64,000 nt of DNA, taken from positions 1-64,000 of the forward strand of contig NZ_JAGOMQ010000007.1 of assembly GCF_017993425.1 (NCBI RefSeq). The letters are read 5' to 3'. How positions within the stretch are numbered: position 1 is the first letter of the stretch; every line of letters begins with the position of its first letter. The notes under the pieces are model-generated. The model ran no database searches. It saw nothing but the letters and a program-made list of their open reading frames with translations, and was not told the DNA's origin. The DNA is from Amaricoccus sp. Its GTDB lineage: Bacteria; Pseudomonadota; Alphaproteobacteria; Rhodobacterales; Rhodobacteraceae. Of the stretch, positions 18,644-26,786 are shown in pieces. Made by a program: the position numbers and the translations under genes.

Positions 18644-18945
18644 TTCCGGCGCATTTTGGCCGTATCGTTGGCGCCGCCGCCGGGGGTAAGGCCGCGCCGG
18701 GTTCCCGGAGCCGGCGCGAGCCGTCACGCCGACTATATCGACCTTCCTGGCGCATCTTCGCCCTGTCGCCGAGGTAAGGCAGCGGCCGGCCCGTCGGGCT
18801 CCCGGAGCCGGCGCGAGCCGTCATGCCGACCGCGTCAGCCTTCCCGGCGCATTTTCGCCGTGCCGCCGGGGAAAAGCCGCGATAGGCTCGACGGGATCCC
18901 GAGAGCCGCCGCTTGAGCCGCCATGCCCGACTACGTCAACCTCCT
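18644..18945 (+). repeat. three imperfect ~100-bp tandem repeats ending in the downstream gene start
   Basis: Copies begin near 18644, 18744 and 18841, each opening TTCCNGGCGCATNTTNGCC and ending with GAGCCGYCAYGCC plus coding-like sequence. The third copy contains the real ATG (18923) and first codons of the redoxin/oxygenase gene. The second has an ATG exactly 100 bp upstream (18823) that would code only 20 aa before TAG. The first has ACG instead. The promoter and 5-prime end of the gene have thus been amplified and then decayed. This fills most of the 368-bp sqdB-oxygenase gap. Confidence 0.75.
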
Positions 18946-20044
18946 CCCCGGCGACCCCGCGCCGTGGTTCCGCGCCCGCACCGCCGGCAACCCGCGCTAC
19001 GCCTTCGACAGCGCCGGCGGCCGCTATCTCGTGCTCCTGTTCTTCGGCACCGCCGCCGACCCGCACGCCCGGGCCGCCCTCGCCGCGGCGGCCGCCCGCC
19101 CCGACCTCTTCGACGACGCCCGCGCCTCGCTCTTCGGCGTCACCGCCGACCCGGCCGACGAGGCGCAGGGCCGCGTCGCCGACCGCCTCCCCGGCATCCG
19201 TTTCTTCCTCGACTTCGACGGCGCCGTCGGCCGCGCCTTCGGCGCGCTCCCCGTGGCCGCGCCCGCCCCCGGCGAGGGCCTCGCGGTGCGGCGAATGTGG
19301 ATGATCCTCGACCCGACGCTGCGCATCATCGACGTCATCCCCTTCGCCCCCGACCGCTCCGACATCGCCGCCGCGCTCGACCGCCTCGCCGCGCTGCCGC
19401 CGCCCGCGCGCTTCGCCGGCGTCGAGCTCCAGGCCCCGATCATCCTCCTGCCCGGCGTCTTCGAGCCCGAGCTCTGCGCCCGGCTGATCGCCCGCTACGA
19501 GGCCCATGGCGGCGAGGAATCCGGCGTCATGCGCGACGTCGAGGGCAAGACCGTCGCGGTGATGGACCAGCGCCAGAAGCGCCGCAAGGACCACGTCATC
19601 GAGGACCAGGCGCTGATCGGCGAGCTGCAATCGCGCTTCCTGCGCCGCGTCGTCCCCGAGATCCGCAAGGTCCACCAGTTCGAGGCGACGCGCATGGAGC
19701 GCTACCTCGTCGCCTGCTACGCCGCCGAGGACGGCGGCCACTTCGCCGCGCACCGCGACAACACCACCCATGGCACGGCGCATCGCCGCTTCGCCGTCTC
19801 GGTCAACCTCAACGACGCCTTCGACGGCGGCGAGGTCAGCTTCCCCGAATACGGGACCCGCGGCTTCAAGGCCCCGCCCGGCGGCGCGGTGGTGTTCTCC
19901 TGCTCGCTCCTCCACGCCGTCAGCCGCGTCACCTCGGGCCGCCGCTACGCCTTCCTGCCCTTCCTCTACGACGAGGCCGCCGCCAAGCTCCGCGAGGCCA
20001 ACATGGCCAAGGTCTCCGAGGACATCTCTGGCTACAAGGCCTGA
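18923..20044 (+). CDS. redoxin-like domain fused to 2OG-Fe(II) oxygenase
   Basis: This 373-aa protein has two parts. Residues 1-155 look like a peroxiredoxin/AhpC-TSA fold (LLPGDPAPWFRARTAGNP, YLVLLFFGTAADPHARAAL, FDFDGAVGRAFGALP), but the position that should hold the peroxidatic cysteine has none. Residues 170-373 form a prolyl-4-hydroxylase-type 2-oxoglutarate/Fe(II) oxygenase. The iron ligands are in HFAAHRDN and LLHAVSRV, and the 2OG-binding Arg lies in TSGRRYAF. The predicted activity is hydroxylation of an unknown protein or small substrate. The start ATG lies in the last of three tandem upstream repeats. No partner gene is adjacent. Confidence 0.82.
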   Translation: MPDYVNLLPGDPAPWFRARTAGNPRYAFDSAGGRYLVLLFFGTAADPHARAALAAAAARPDLFDDARASLFGVTADPADEAQGRVADRLPGIRFFLDFDGAVGRAFGALPVAAPAPGEGLAVRRMWMILDPTLRIIDVIPFAPDRSDIAAALDRLAALPPPARFAGVELQAPIILLPGVFEPELCARLIARYEAHGGEESGVMRDVEGKTVAVMDQRQKRRKDHVIEDQALIGELQSRFLRRVVPEIRKVHQFEATRMERYLVACYAAEDGGHFAAHRDNTTHGTAHRRFAVSVNLNDAFDGGEVSFPEYGTRGFKAPPGGAVVFSCSLLHAVSRVTSGRRYAFLPFLYDEAAAKLREANMAKVSEDISGYKA

Positions 20045-20114
20045 CCGCCCCGCCGCCTCGACGAGGGACGCGCTGCTTTGTGGGGCGGCGCGGCCGGTCC
20101 CGCGACGGCGCCCG

Positions 20115-20140
20115 CCGGGAGAAATGCACATGTCTCCCGG
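20115..20140. terminator. hairpin between convergent genes
   Basis: CCGGGAGA (20115-20122) pairs perfectly with TCTCCCGG (20133-20140) across a 10-base loop. It lies between the convergent oxygenase and DUF502 genes, where a bidirectional terminator is expected. There is no U-tract, so the call is tentative. Confidence 0.35.
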
Positions 20141-20250
20141 CTCGACTCGGAGCGGCAGGGGCGGGGACGGCGGGACCTCACACGCCGGACGTCAAGACGC
20201 CCGGCCACGGATCGCGACGGAGCGGACCGCGCGCCCGGCATTACCCCACC

Positions 20251-20961
20251 TCACCCCTGCCGCGCCGCCGTCCGCCGGGCCGGCGCGGCGGGCAGGGGGC
20301 CGGAGACCCGCGGATCCCCGGGCGTCACCATCCCGCCCGAGATCACCACCTTCGCCGCGTCCTCGATCGACATCTCCAGCATCAGCACCTCCGCCCGCGG
20401 CACGAAGATCAGGAACCCCGCCGTCGGGTTCGGCGTGTTCGGCACGAAGACGCTGACGAACTCGCCCCCCAGTTGCGCCGCCACCTCGCCCCGCGTCGGC
20501 CCGGCGACGAAGGCCACCCGCCAGCAGCCCTTGCGCGGATGCTCGACGAGGCACGCCTGCTGGAACGAGGTGTTCGTCTGGCTGAACACCGTCTCGGCGA
20601 TCTGCTTCAGCGCGTTGTAGATCCGCCGGATGATCGGCGTCCGGTCGACCAGCCCCTCGCCGGCCCGGATGATCCGCGCGCCGACATAGCCCTTGGTCAT
20701 CGCCCCCACCAGCGTGGTGAAGACCACGAACATCACCAGACCGAGCCCGAAGATGTTGCGCCCGAAGACGTTCTCCGGGTTGTACTGCCGCGGGATCAGC
20801 GGGATCACCCGCGCGTCGACGATGCCGACGATCACCCAGACGAGGTAGATCGTCAGGAACACCGGCAGCACCACCACGAGCCCGGTCAGGAAATTGCCGC
20901 GCAGCCGCTGCCCCAGCGGCGTCTTGGGCGGGCGCGGACGCCGGACTGTCTTTCGGGCCAT
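20251..20961 (-). CDS. DUF502 inner-membrane protein
   Basis: The 236-aa product has a basic N-terminus (MARKTVRRPRPPKTPLGQRLRG), two membrane helices (FLTGLVVVLPVFLTIYLVWVIVGIVD and NIFGLGLVMFVVFTTLVGAMT), and the DUF502 soluble region with TPIIRRIYNALKQIAETVFSQ and VSVFVPNTPNPTAGFLIFVPR. DUF502 proteins are widespread in proteobacteria; function is unknown. ATG 20961 has AAGGAAGGTTTCGCGC upstream as the likely ribosome site. It converges with the oxygenase gene. Confidence 0.85.
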   Translation of the reverse strand: MARKTVRRPRPPKTPLGQRLRGNFLTGLVVVLPVFLTIYLVWVIVGIVDARVIPLIPRQYNPENVFGRNIFGLGLVMFVVFTTLVGAMTKGYVGARIIRAGEGLVDRTPIIRRIYNALKQIAETVFSQTNTSFQQACLVEHPRKGCWRVAFVAGPTRGEVAAQLGGEFVSVFVPNTPNPTAGFLIFVPRAEVLMLEMSIEDAAKVVISGGMVTPGDPRVSGPLPAAPARRTAARQG

Positions 20962-21033
20962 GCGCGAAACCTTCCTTCCGCCGCGAGCCTAGCGCGCTTT
21001 CCGCCCCGGCGGAATCGCACGACGATCAAGAAT

Positions 21034-21972
21034 TTACGACACGCCCCCGCCTGCCTCCGCCGCCAGCCGCGCCAGCGCCACGGCGATCGCCGTGGCCACC
21101 CGGGCATTGTCGCGCACCAGCGCCACGTTGGTCGCGAGCGAGCGCCCCTCCGTCGCCGCCAGCACGCGGCCGAGCAGGAACGGCGTCACCTCCTTGGCCG
21201 AAACCCCCGCCGCGTCCGCCGCTTGCAGCGCGGAGCCGATATGCGGCGCGATCTCCGCCGCCGGGATCTCCGCCGCCACGGGGACCGGATTGGCGACCAG
21301 CTGCCCCCCCGGCAGCCCGAGCCGCGCCCGCATCAGGTGCGCCCGCGCCACCGCCTCCGGCGTGTCGAGCCGCAGCGGCGCCCTCAGCCCGCTGTCGCGC
21401 GACCAGAACGCCGGCAGCGCGTCCTGGCCATAGGCGATCACCGGCACGCCGCGGGTCTCCAGCGCCTCCAGCGTCTTCGGCAGGTCGAGGATCGCCTTCG
21501 CCCCGGAGGCCACCACCGTCACCGGCGTCTGCGCCAGCTCCTCGAGGTCCGCCGAGATGTCGAAGCTCGTCTCCGCCCCGCGATGCACCCCGCCGATCCC
21601 GCCCGTCGCGAAGACGGCGATCCCGGCGAGCCGCGCCGCGATCATCGTCGCCGCCACCGTGGTCGACCCCGTCCACCCCTCCGACAGCGCCACCGCGAGG
21701 TCGGCCCGGCTGAGCTTGCGCACGTCCCGCGCCGCCGCCAGCGCCTCCAGCCGCGCCTCCGGCAGTCCCACCTCGATCGCCCCGCCCGAGACGGCGATGG
21801 TCGCGGGAACCGCGCCCCCCGCCCGGACGACGGCCTCCACCGCCCGCGCCGTCTCGACATTGGCGGGATGCGGCATCCCGTGGGTGACGATGGTCGATTC
21901 CAGCGCGACGACCGGCCGCCCCCCGGCGAGGGCCTCCGCGACCTCGGGCGACACCCGCAGCGGCGCGCTCAC
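21034..21972 (-). CDS. psuG: pseudouridine-5-phosphate glycosidase
   Basis: The 312-aa enzyme splits the C-C glycosidic bond of pseudouridine 5-phosphate to uracil and ribose-5-phosphate. Expected residues are present: E25 (ALESTIVTHGMPHP), K86 (VRKLS), D136 in HRGAETSFDISADL and K157 in SGAKAILDLPKT. The start is GTG at 21972 (VSAPLRVSPEV); a longer in-frame reading crosses the repeat elements and is rejected. The kinase that should provide its substrate lies 679 bp upstream on the same strand, separated by nested repeats. Polarity on psuG, or a promoter inside the repeats, is therefore possible. Confidence 0.92.
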   Translation of the reverse strand: MSAPLRVSPEVAEALAGGRPVVALESTIVTHGMPHPANVETARAVEAVVRAGGAVPATIAVSGGAIEVGLPEARLEALAAARDVRKLSRADLAVALSEGWTGSTTVAATMIAARLAGIAVFATGGIGGVHRGAETSFDISADLEELAQTPVTVVASGAKAILDLPKTLEALETRGVPVIAYGQDALPAFWSRDSGLRAPLRLDTPEAVARAHLMRARLGLPGGQLVANPVPVAAEIPAAEIAPHIGSALQAADAAGVSAKEVTPFLLGRVLAATEGRSLATNVALVRDNARVATAIAVALARLAAEAGGGVS

Positions 21973-21984
21973 GACGCCGCCTGC

Positions 21985-22600
21985 GGGCTGTCCCGGCCGA
22001 CCGACGCGGGCTCCGCCCGCGAGGCTACGGCGCGACAGGCGAAAGCCCGGCTTTCGCCGCGCCGGCGGCTGGAGCGCGTTGGCGCGGAAGCCGGGAGGGG
22101 CGCCGATTTCTCCGGGAGCGCGCCATCCGTCCGCGAGCGCGGAAACGCGCTCGCCCCTCGCAGCGCTACGGCATTCACACATCCCGGCTGAAGCCACGGA
22201 TCGGGAGGAATGGGCCGCGACGGCGACGCCCGACGGATTTGACCCGCGGCAAATCCGTCCGCGATCGCCCCTGCGGGGGGCGAGCGCGTTGCCGCGCTCG
22301 CCGGGGCGACCACGGACGGATTGCGCGCTCCCGCAGAAATCTTCACCCCTGACGGCTTCCGCGCGCAACCGCGCTCCAGCCGTCGGCGCGGCGAAAGCCG
22401 TGCTTTCGCCTGTCGCGCCGCAGCCTCGCGGGCGGAGCCCGCTTCGGTCGGCCGGCTATCGGCTTCCTGTCGTTCGGTCCATGGCGGCTGGAGGAGAAGC
22501 GTGAATTCGCCAGCCCGCAGGGGCGATCGCGGACGGATTCGCCACGGGTCACATCCGTCAGCCTTCGACGTCGCGACCCGCTTCCGGCCGGGGTCGCGCT
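21985..22600 (-). mobile_element. MITE-like element B, reverse orientation, interrupted
   Basis: Bases about 21985-22157 are the reverse complement of the right half of the element family seen at 24305-24628, and about 22514-22600 are the reverse complement of its left half. The two halves would join at the CCCCTGCGGGGGGCGAG position of an intact copy. The 356 bp between them are another copy in the opposite orientation. Boundaries are by eye and the outer ends are degenerate. Confidence 0.55.
22158..22513 (+). mobile_element. MITE-like element A, forward, nested in element B
   Basis: This copy is collinear with the elements at 24305 and 49150. It has the hairpin GACGGATTTG/CAAATCCGTC, the GCGAGCGCG stem region, AAATCTTCACCCCTGACGG, the GGCGAAAGC/GCTTTCGCC hairpin and GCCTCGCGGGC. 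It splits element B into two halves, so it was inserted later. It has no coding capacity of its own. The ends are poorly conserved relative to the other copies. Confidence 0.6.
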
Positions 22601-22651
22601 CCGCCGACGCGCCGCATGGGCGGCAGGAGCCGGGGCAGGGGCTTCCGGGCA

Positions 22652-23536
22652 TCAGGGGACCTCGCAGGCGTCGGAGCGCGAGACATGCGCCGCCGCGGCG
22701 GCGAGCGCAACCGCGAGCGCCGCCGCCGGGTCGCGCCCCTCCGCCCGCGCCACGAGATGCGCCGCGACCAGCACGTCGCCCGCCCCGGTGACCGACCGCG
22801 CCGCCACCACGGGCGGCGCCGCCTCGGCCCGGCCCCCGGCCCCCGCCCATGCCGCCCTCCGAGGCCCGTCCGTCACCAGCGCCTCGGACCACCCCTCGGC
22901 CCGCAGTGCGGCCGCCGCAACCGCTGCCGAGGGCAGGGGCCGCCCCAGCGCCGCCGCCGCCTCGCCGAGGTTGAGGTAGATCGCCGCCCGGCCGCGGAAC
23001 GCCGCCCCGGCGAGCGCCCCCGCCTTCGCCGGGCTCGCCGGCACGACCGCCAGCCCGCCGCGCCCCGCCGGCGTCGCGGCCAGCCCGGCGAGGAGGGCAG
23101 GGGAGAGGTTGCCGTCCGCCACCACCGGCCCCGGCCACGCCGCCGCCAGCGCGGGCGACGCGAGGATCGCCTCCCCCGCCGCCTCCAGCCCCGCGCAATC
23201 GGCGACGGCGGCGACCAGCGCCCCGTCCGGCCCCTCGACGCCGACATAAGTGTCCGTCACGCCCCGCCGCAGCACGTGGGCGCAGTCCACCCCGCGCGCG
23301 ACCGCCGCCGCGACCAGCGCGGCGCCCTCCGCATCGGCGCCGACCGCGCCGAGCAGCGCCACGGGCCGCCCCAGCCCGGCCAGCGCCAGCGCCACGTTGA
23401 GCGCCACGCCCCCGGGCCGGGCCGAGACCCGCCCCGGCGCGTCGTCCCCGGGCAGCAGCGGCCGGGCCGCGCGCGCGATGACGTCGCGATGGACCGCGCC
23501 GACGCAGAGCGCCCAGCGGCCCGGCGCAGCGATCAA
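22652..23536 (-). CDS. psuK: PfkB-family carbohydrate kinase, probable pseudouridine kinase
   Basis: The 294-aa ribokinase-fold protein has an N-terminal substrate loop (SARPGGVALNVALALAGLGRPVALLGAVG), internal ATP-binding motifs and the catalytic anion-hole TGAGD (D254) near the C-terminus. Family alone gives only sugar or nucleoside kinase. Pairing with psuG on the same strand makes pseudouridine the likely substrate, phosphorylated at O5. It starts 10 bp after the stop of the DJ-1/PfpI gene, implying one transcript. Its 3-prime side opens onto 679 bp of repeat DNA. Confidence 0.75.
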   Translation of the reverse strand: MIAAPGRWALCVGAVHRDVIARAARPLLPGDDAPGRVSARPGGVALNVALALAGLGRPVALLGAVGADAEGAALVAAAVARGVDCAHVLRRGVTDTYVGVEGPDGALVAAVADCAGLEAAGEAILASPALAAAWPGPVVADGNLSPALLAGLAATPAGRGGLAVVPASPAKAGALAGAAFRGRAAIYLNLGEAAAALGRPLPSAAVAAAALRAEGWSEALVTDGPRRAAWAGAGGRAEAAPPVVAARSVTGAGDVLVAAHLVARAEGRDPAAALAVALAAAAAHVSRSDACEVP

Positions 23537-23546
23537 GCCGCCCCCT

Positions 23547-24173
23547 TCACGCTGCCCCCGTCACGCCGCCGCCGGCTCGGCGCGCCAGCGGCTCGCCGTG
23601 GCGCACCTCGGTGCCGAGCACCGTGTTGCAGTCGCGCATGAACGCCGCCAGCGCCGTCCAGCCCTTGGCCGAGACCATGTTGCCGTCTATGAGCGACTCG
23701 GTCGGCGACAGGTCGACATAGGTGCCCCCCGCCAGCCGCACCTCCGGCTCGCAGGCCCCGAGCGCGCCGACGCGCTTGCCCTTCACCACCCCGTCGACCG
23801 CCACGAGGATCTGCACCCCGTGGCAGATGGTGAAGATCGGCTTGCCCTCGTCGTGGAAGTGCTTGACCATCGCCTGCACCCGCTTGTCGGTGCGGATGTA
23901 TTCCGGCCCGCGCCCGCCGGCGCAGTAGACCGCGTCGTATTCCGTCACGTCCACCTCGGCGAAGGTCTTGTTGATCTCCGCGAGATGCCCGTAGCGCTCC
24001 AGATAGGTCTGGTGCCCCTCGAAATCGTGCAGCGACGTGCGGATCATCTCGCCCTTCTTCTTGTCCGGGCAGACGACATGCACCGTATGCCCGATCGCCT
24101 CCATGCCCTGCTGGTAGACGTAGATCTCGTATTCCTCGGTGAACTCGCCGGTCAGCATCAGGATCTTCGGCAT
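23547..24173 (-). CDS. DJ-1/PfpI superfamily protein
   Basis: The 208-aa product has the class I glutamine-amidotransferase-like fold of PfpI/DJ-1/YajL/Hsp31 relatives. The nucleophile elbow is FTICHG (C117, H118), and the acidic residues that activate it lie in LTGEFTEEYE. An insert (DKKKGEMIRTSLHDFEGHQTYLERYGHL) is seen in PfpI-like members annotated as proteases or deglycases; the true activity is unknown. ATG 24173 follows GGGGAGGAAGAG; longer readings are not needed. It is the first gene of a DJ-1/pfkB/psuG set, which suggests a link to nucleoside turnover. Confidence 0.8.
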   Translation of the reverse strand: MPKILMLTGEFTEEYEIYVYQQGMEAIGHTVHVVCPDKKKGEMIRTSLHDFEGHQTYLERYGHLAEINKTFAEVDVTEYDAVYCAGGRGPEYIRTDKRVQAMVKHFHDEGKPIFTICHGVQILVAVDGVVKGKRVGALGACEPEVRLAGGTYVDLSPTESLIDGNMVSAKGWTALAAFMRDCNTVLGTEVRHGEPLARRAGGGVTGAA

Positions 24174-24304
24174 CCTCTCTTCCTCCCCGTGTCGCGGACC
24201 TCCGGGCCCGTCGCGCCCGAATCTGACCCCATGCGGGCCCACGAGGCAAGGCCCTGATATATCAGATCCGCGCCGCGCCCGGATCCCGCTGCCCCGGCCG
24301 ACGG

Positions 24305-24628
24305 CACACTGCACGACGGTGAAGCCGAAGCCCGGCCGGAAGCAGGCCGCGACGGCGCCGCCAGACGGATTTGACCCGCGGCAAATCCGTCCGCGATCGC
24401 CCCTCGGGGGGCGAGCGCGATTCCGCGCTCGCCGGGGCGCTCACGGACGGATTGCGCGCGACGGGGAAATCTTCACCCCTGACGGCTTCCGCGCGCAACC
24501 GCGCTCCAGCCGTCGGCGCGGCGAAAGCAATGCTTTCGCCTGTCGCGCCGGGCCTCGCGGGCAAGCCCGCTTCGGTCGCTCGGCACGCGTGCCCCGTGGA
24601 TCCGGCAGGGCAGGCGTCGTGTAGTGTG
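24305..24628 (+). mobile_element. MITE-like element C (intact copy, 324 bp)
   Basis: The terminal inverted repeats are CACACTGCACGAC (24305-24317) and GTCGTGTAGTGTG (24616-24628), 12 of 13 matching. GGCCGAC occurs at both flanks (24296-24302 and 24629-24635). Inside are stems at 24364-24391 (GACGGATTTG/CAAATCCGTC), 24411-24432 (GCGAGCGCG/CGCGCTCGC) and 24520-24540 (GGCGAAAGCA/TGCTTTCGCC). It codes for nothing. It occupies more than half of the 604-bp gap between the DJ-1 and uxuA genes, and an IHF/palindrome module follows 35 bp after it. Confidence 0.7.
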
Positions 24629-24662
24629 GGCCGACAGCAAGCTCCCGTTAACGATTGCACGA

Positions 24663-24694
24663 AATCAATGGCTTGGCGAGTTTTCACGCGTGAA
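24663..24694 (+). promoter_or_regulatory. IHF box plus TTCACGCGTGAA module, copy 1
   Basis: AATCAATGGCTTG (24663-24675) fits the IHF consensus WATCAANNNNTTR. It is followed after exactly 7 bp by the perfect 12-bp palindrome TTCACGCGTGAA (24683-24694). The same layout and spacing recur at 41861-41892 and, inverted, at 49083-49114. It lies 83 bp before the uxuA start, in a stretch more A/T-rich than its surroundings. It may be an operator with IHF-bent DNA or a recombination site. Confidence 0.55.
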
Positions 24695-24777
24695 CACGCG
24701 GCGCCGACACGGACGCCCGCATCTGCTAATCAGCCCCGGGGGACGCGATTCCCCCAGGGGCTGGAGGGAGACGACGC

Positions 24778-26001
24778 ATGCGGCAGACCTGGCGGTGGTT
24801 CGGGCCCAAGGATCAGGTCTCGATCGACGACATGCTCCAGGCCGGCGTCGAGGGCGTCGTCTCGGCGCTCCACCACGTCCCGACCGGCGCCGTCTGGGAG
24901 CCCGCCGAGATCGCCCGCCGCCAGCAGGAGATCGCGACCCGGACCGACGGAACCCCCTCCGGCATCGCCTGGGAGGTGGTCGAGAGCCTCCCCGTCTCCG
25001 AGGACGTCAAGAAGCAGAAGGGCGCCTGGCGCGAGCACCTCGCGAACTACCGCGCGAGCCTCGGGAACCTCGCCGCCGCCGGCGTCGAGGTGATCTGCTA
25101 CAACTTCATGCCCGTCCTCGACTGGACCCGCACCGACCTCGCGTACCGCGTCGCCCACGGCGGCACCTGCATGCGCTTCGACCTCGCCGACTTCGCCGCC
25201 TTCGACCTCCACATCCTCAAGCGCCCCGCCGCCCCCGACGACTACCCCGAGGACCTCCGCGCCGAGGCCGCCGCCCGCTTCGCCGCCATGGACGACGCGG
25301 CCCGCGCCCGCCTCGCCCGCAACGTCGCCTTCGGCCTGCCCGGCGCGGCCGACAACATGACCCTCGACGACCTCCGCGCCCATCTCGACGAATACGGCGC
25401 GATCAGCCCCGACCGGCTGCGCGCCCACCTCGTCGCCTTCCTCGAGGAGGTGGTCCCCGCCGCCGAGTCCCTCGGCCTGCGCCTCTGCTGCCACCCCGAC
25501 GACCCGCCCTTCCCGCTCCTCGGCCTGCCGCGGGTGATGTCGACCGAGGCCGACTACACGGCCGTCATGGCCGCCGTCGACAGTCCGGCGAGCGGGATCA
25601 CCCTCTGCACCGGCTCGCTCGGCGCGCGGCCCGACAACGACCTGCCCGGCATGATGCGCCGCCTCGGCGACCGGGTTCACTTCCTCCACCTGCGCAACGT
25701 CGCCCGCGACACCGACGCGGTCCGCGGCTCGTTCCACGAGGCCGAGCACCTCGGCGGCGCCACCGACATGGTCGCCGTCATTGCCGCCGTGGTGGCCGAG
25801 GAACGCCGCCGCGCCGCCGCGGGCCGCGCCGACGCCTCGATCCCGATGCGCCCCGACCACGGCCAGGACATCCTCGACGACCTCCGCCGCCGCGGCCAGC
25901 CCGGCTACCCCGCCATCGGCCGCCTCAAGGGCCTCGCCGAGCTCCGCGGCATAATGACCGCGCTCTCCCACCCCGCCCACGGCCTCCCGGCGGCGGGATG
26001 A
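24778..26001 (+). CDS. uxuA: mannonate dehydratase
   Basis: The 407-aa enzyme dehydrates D-mannonate to 2-keto-3-deoxy-D-gluconate in glucuronate/hexuronate breakdown. It is a TIM-barrel UxuA. The opening MRQTWRWFGPKDQVSIDDMLQAGVEGVVSALHH, the central GVEVICYNFMPVLDWTRTDL and the metal-binding LCCHPDDPPFPLLGLPRV, LHLRN and MRPDHG segments are diagnostic. GGGAGA lies upstream of ATG 24778. It is the only hexuronate gene of its kind here, preceded by a repeat element and an IHF/palindrome module that may control it. Confidence 0.93.
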   Translation: MRQTWRWFGPKDQVSIDDMLQAGVEGVVSALHHVPTGAVWEPAEIARRQQEIATRTDGTPSGIAWEVVESLPVSEDVKKQKGAWREHLANYRASLGNLAAAGVEVICYNFMPVLDWTRTDLAYRVAHGGTCMRFDLADFAAFDLHILKRPAAPDDYPEDLRAEAAARFAAMDDAARARLARNVAFGLPGAADNMTLDDLRAHLDEYGAISPDRLRAHLVAFLEEVVPAAESLGLRLCCHPDDPPFPLLGLPRVMSTEADYTAVMAAVDSPASGITLCTGSLGARPDNDLPGMMRRLGDRVHFLHLRNVARDTDAVRGSFHEAEHLGGATDMVAVIAAVVAEERRRAAAGRADASIPMRPDHGQDILDDLRRRGQPGYPAIGRLKGLAELRGIMTALSHPAHGLPAAG

Positions 26002-26076
26002 CCCCCCGCCCGCATCGCGTTGCCTGCCGGGGGGAAATGTGCGATCACCGCAGGAAAGCCCCGAGGGATGCCTGAA

Positions 26077-26730
26077 ATGGTCGATTTCGCCGCCGCCCGC
26101 GAAGCCATGGTCGATTGCCAGGTCCGTCCGTCCGACGTGACCCGCTACCCGATCATCCTCGCCATGCTCGAGGTCCCGCGCGAGGTCTACGTCCCCGACG
26201 CGCTGCGCCCCGTCGCCTACTACGGCGAGCACGTGCCCCTGCCGAACGGCCGCGTCATCCTCGATCCGCGGGTGTTCTCCAAGATGCTCGACGCCGTCGA
26301 GATCGGGCCTTCGGACCTCGTCCTCGACGTCGGCTGCGCCCTCGGCTACTCGGCCGCCGTCATCGCCCACATGGCCGAGGCGGTGGTCGCCGTCGAGGAG
26401 GACGCCGCCATGGCGGCGGCCGCCGAGGCCGCCCTCGCCGCCCAGGGCGTCGAGACCGCGGTCGTCAAGGCCGGCCCGCTCGCCGCCGGCGTCCCCGCCC
26501 ACGGCCCCTACGACGTCATCGTCGTCGAGGGCGGGGTGGAGCGCCTGCCCGAGGCGCTCGCCGACCAGCTCAAGCCGGGGGGCCGCATCGTCGCCGTCTT
26601 CCTCGACGGCGCCCTCGGCCAGGCCCGCCTCGGGCTGAAGATCGACGGCGCCATCGCCTGGCGGCGCGCCTTCGATGCAACGGCGCCGGTGCTTCCGGGC
26701 TTCGCCGCCACGAAAGAGTTTGAGTTTTGA
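26077..26730 (+). CDS. pcm: protein-L-isoaspartate O-methyltransferase family protein
   Basis: The 217-aa SAM-dependent methyltransferase opens MVDFAAAREAMVDCQVRPSDVTRYPI and has the SAM motif LVLDVGCALGYSAAVIAHM, then VVAVEED and IVVEGGVERLPEAL, as in the alphaproteobacterial Pcm-like group. Repair of isoaspartyl residues is the family role, but this subgroup is divergent and that activity is inferred. ATG 26077 is favoured over 26068 because GAGGG at 26063-26067 is 9 bases before it, and homologues start at MVDFAAAR. It is followed at 56 bp by tolC, a common alphaproteobacterial order. Confidence 0.82.
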   Translation: MVDFAAAREAMVDCQVRPSDVTRYPIILAMLEVPREVYVPDALRPVAYYGEHVPLPNGRVILDPRVFSKMLDAVEIGPSDLVLDVGCALGYSAAVIAHMAEAVVAVEEDAAMAAAAEAALAAQGVETAVVKAGPLAAGVPAHGPYDVIVVEGGVERLPEALADQLKPGGRIVAVFLDGALGQARLGLKIDGAIAWRRAFDATAPVLPGFAATKEFEF

Positions 26731-26786
26731 GGGGAGGCCCCCCAATACTCCCGCGAGCCCCCGGCAGAGGGGCGCCGAGGTCGAGC

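Noticed and set aside
18913-22191. A 1092-codon plus-strand open frame
   Set aside because: Its Arg/Pro-rich translation overlaps the true oxygenase gene in another frame and the antisense of DUF502 and psuG. It has no recognisable domain.
22321-22791. Open frames through the MITE-like elements (also near 24371, 41609 and 49164)
   Set aside because: The frames reflect the repeat sequence itself. Palindromes give similar peptides from both strands, and no ribosome sites or domains are present.
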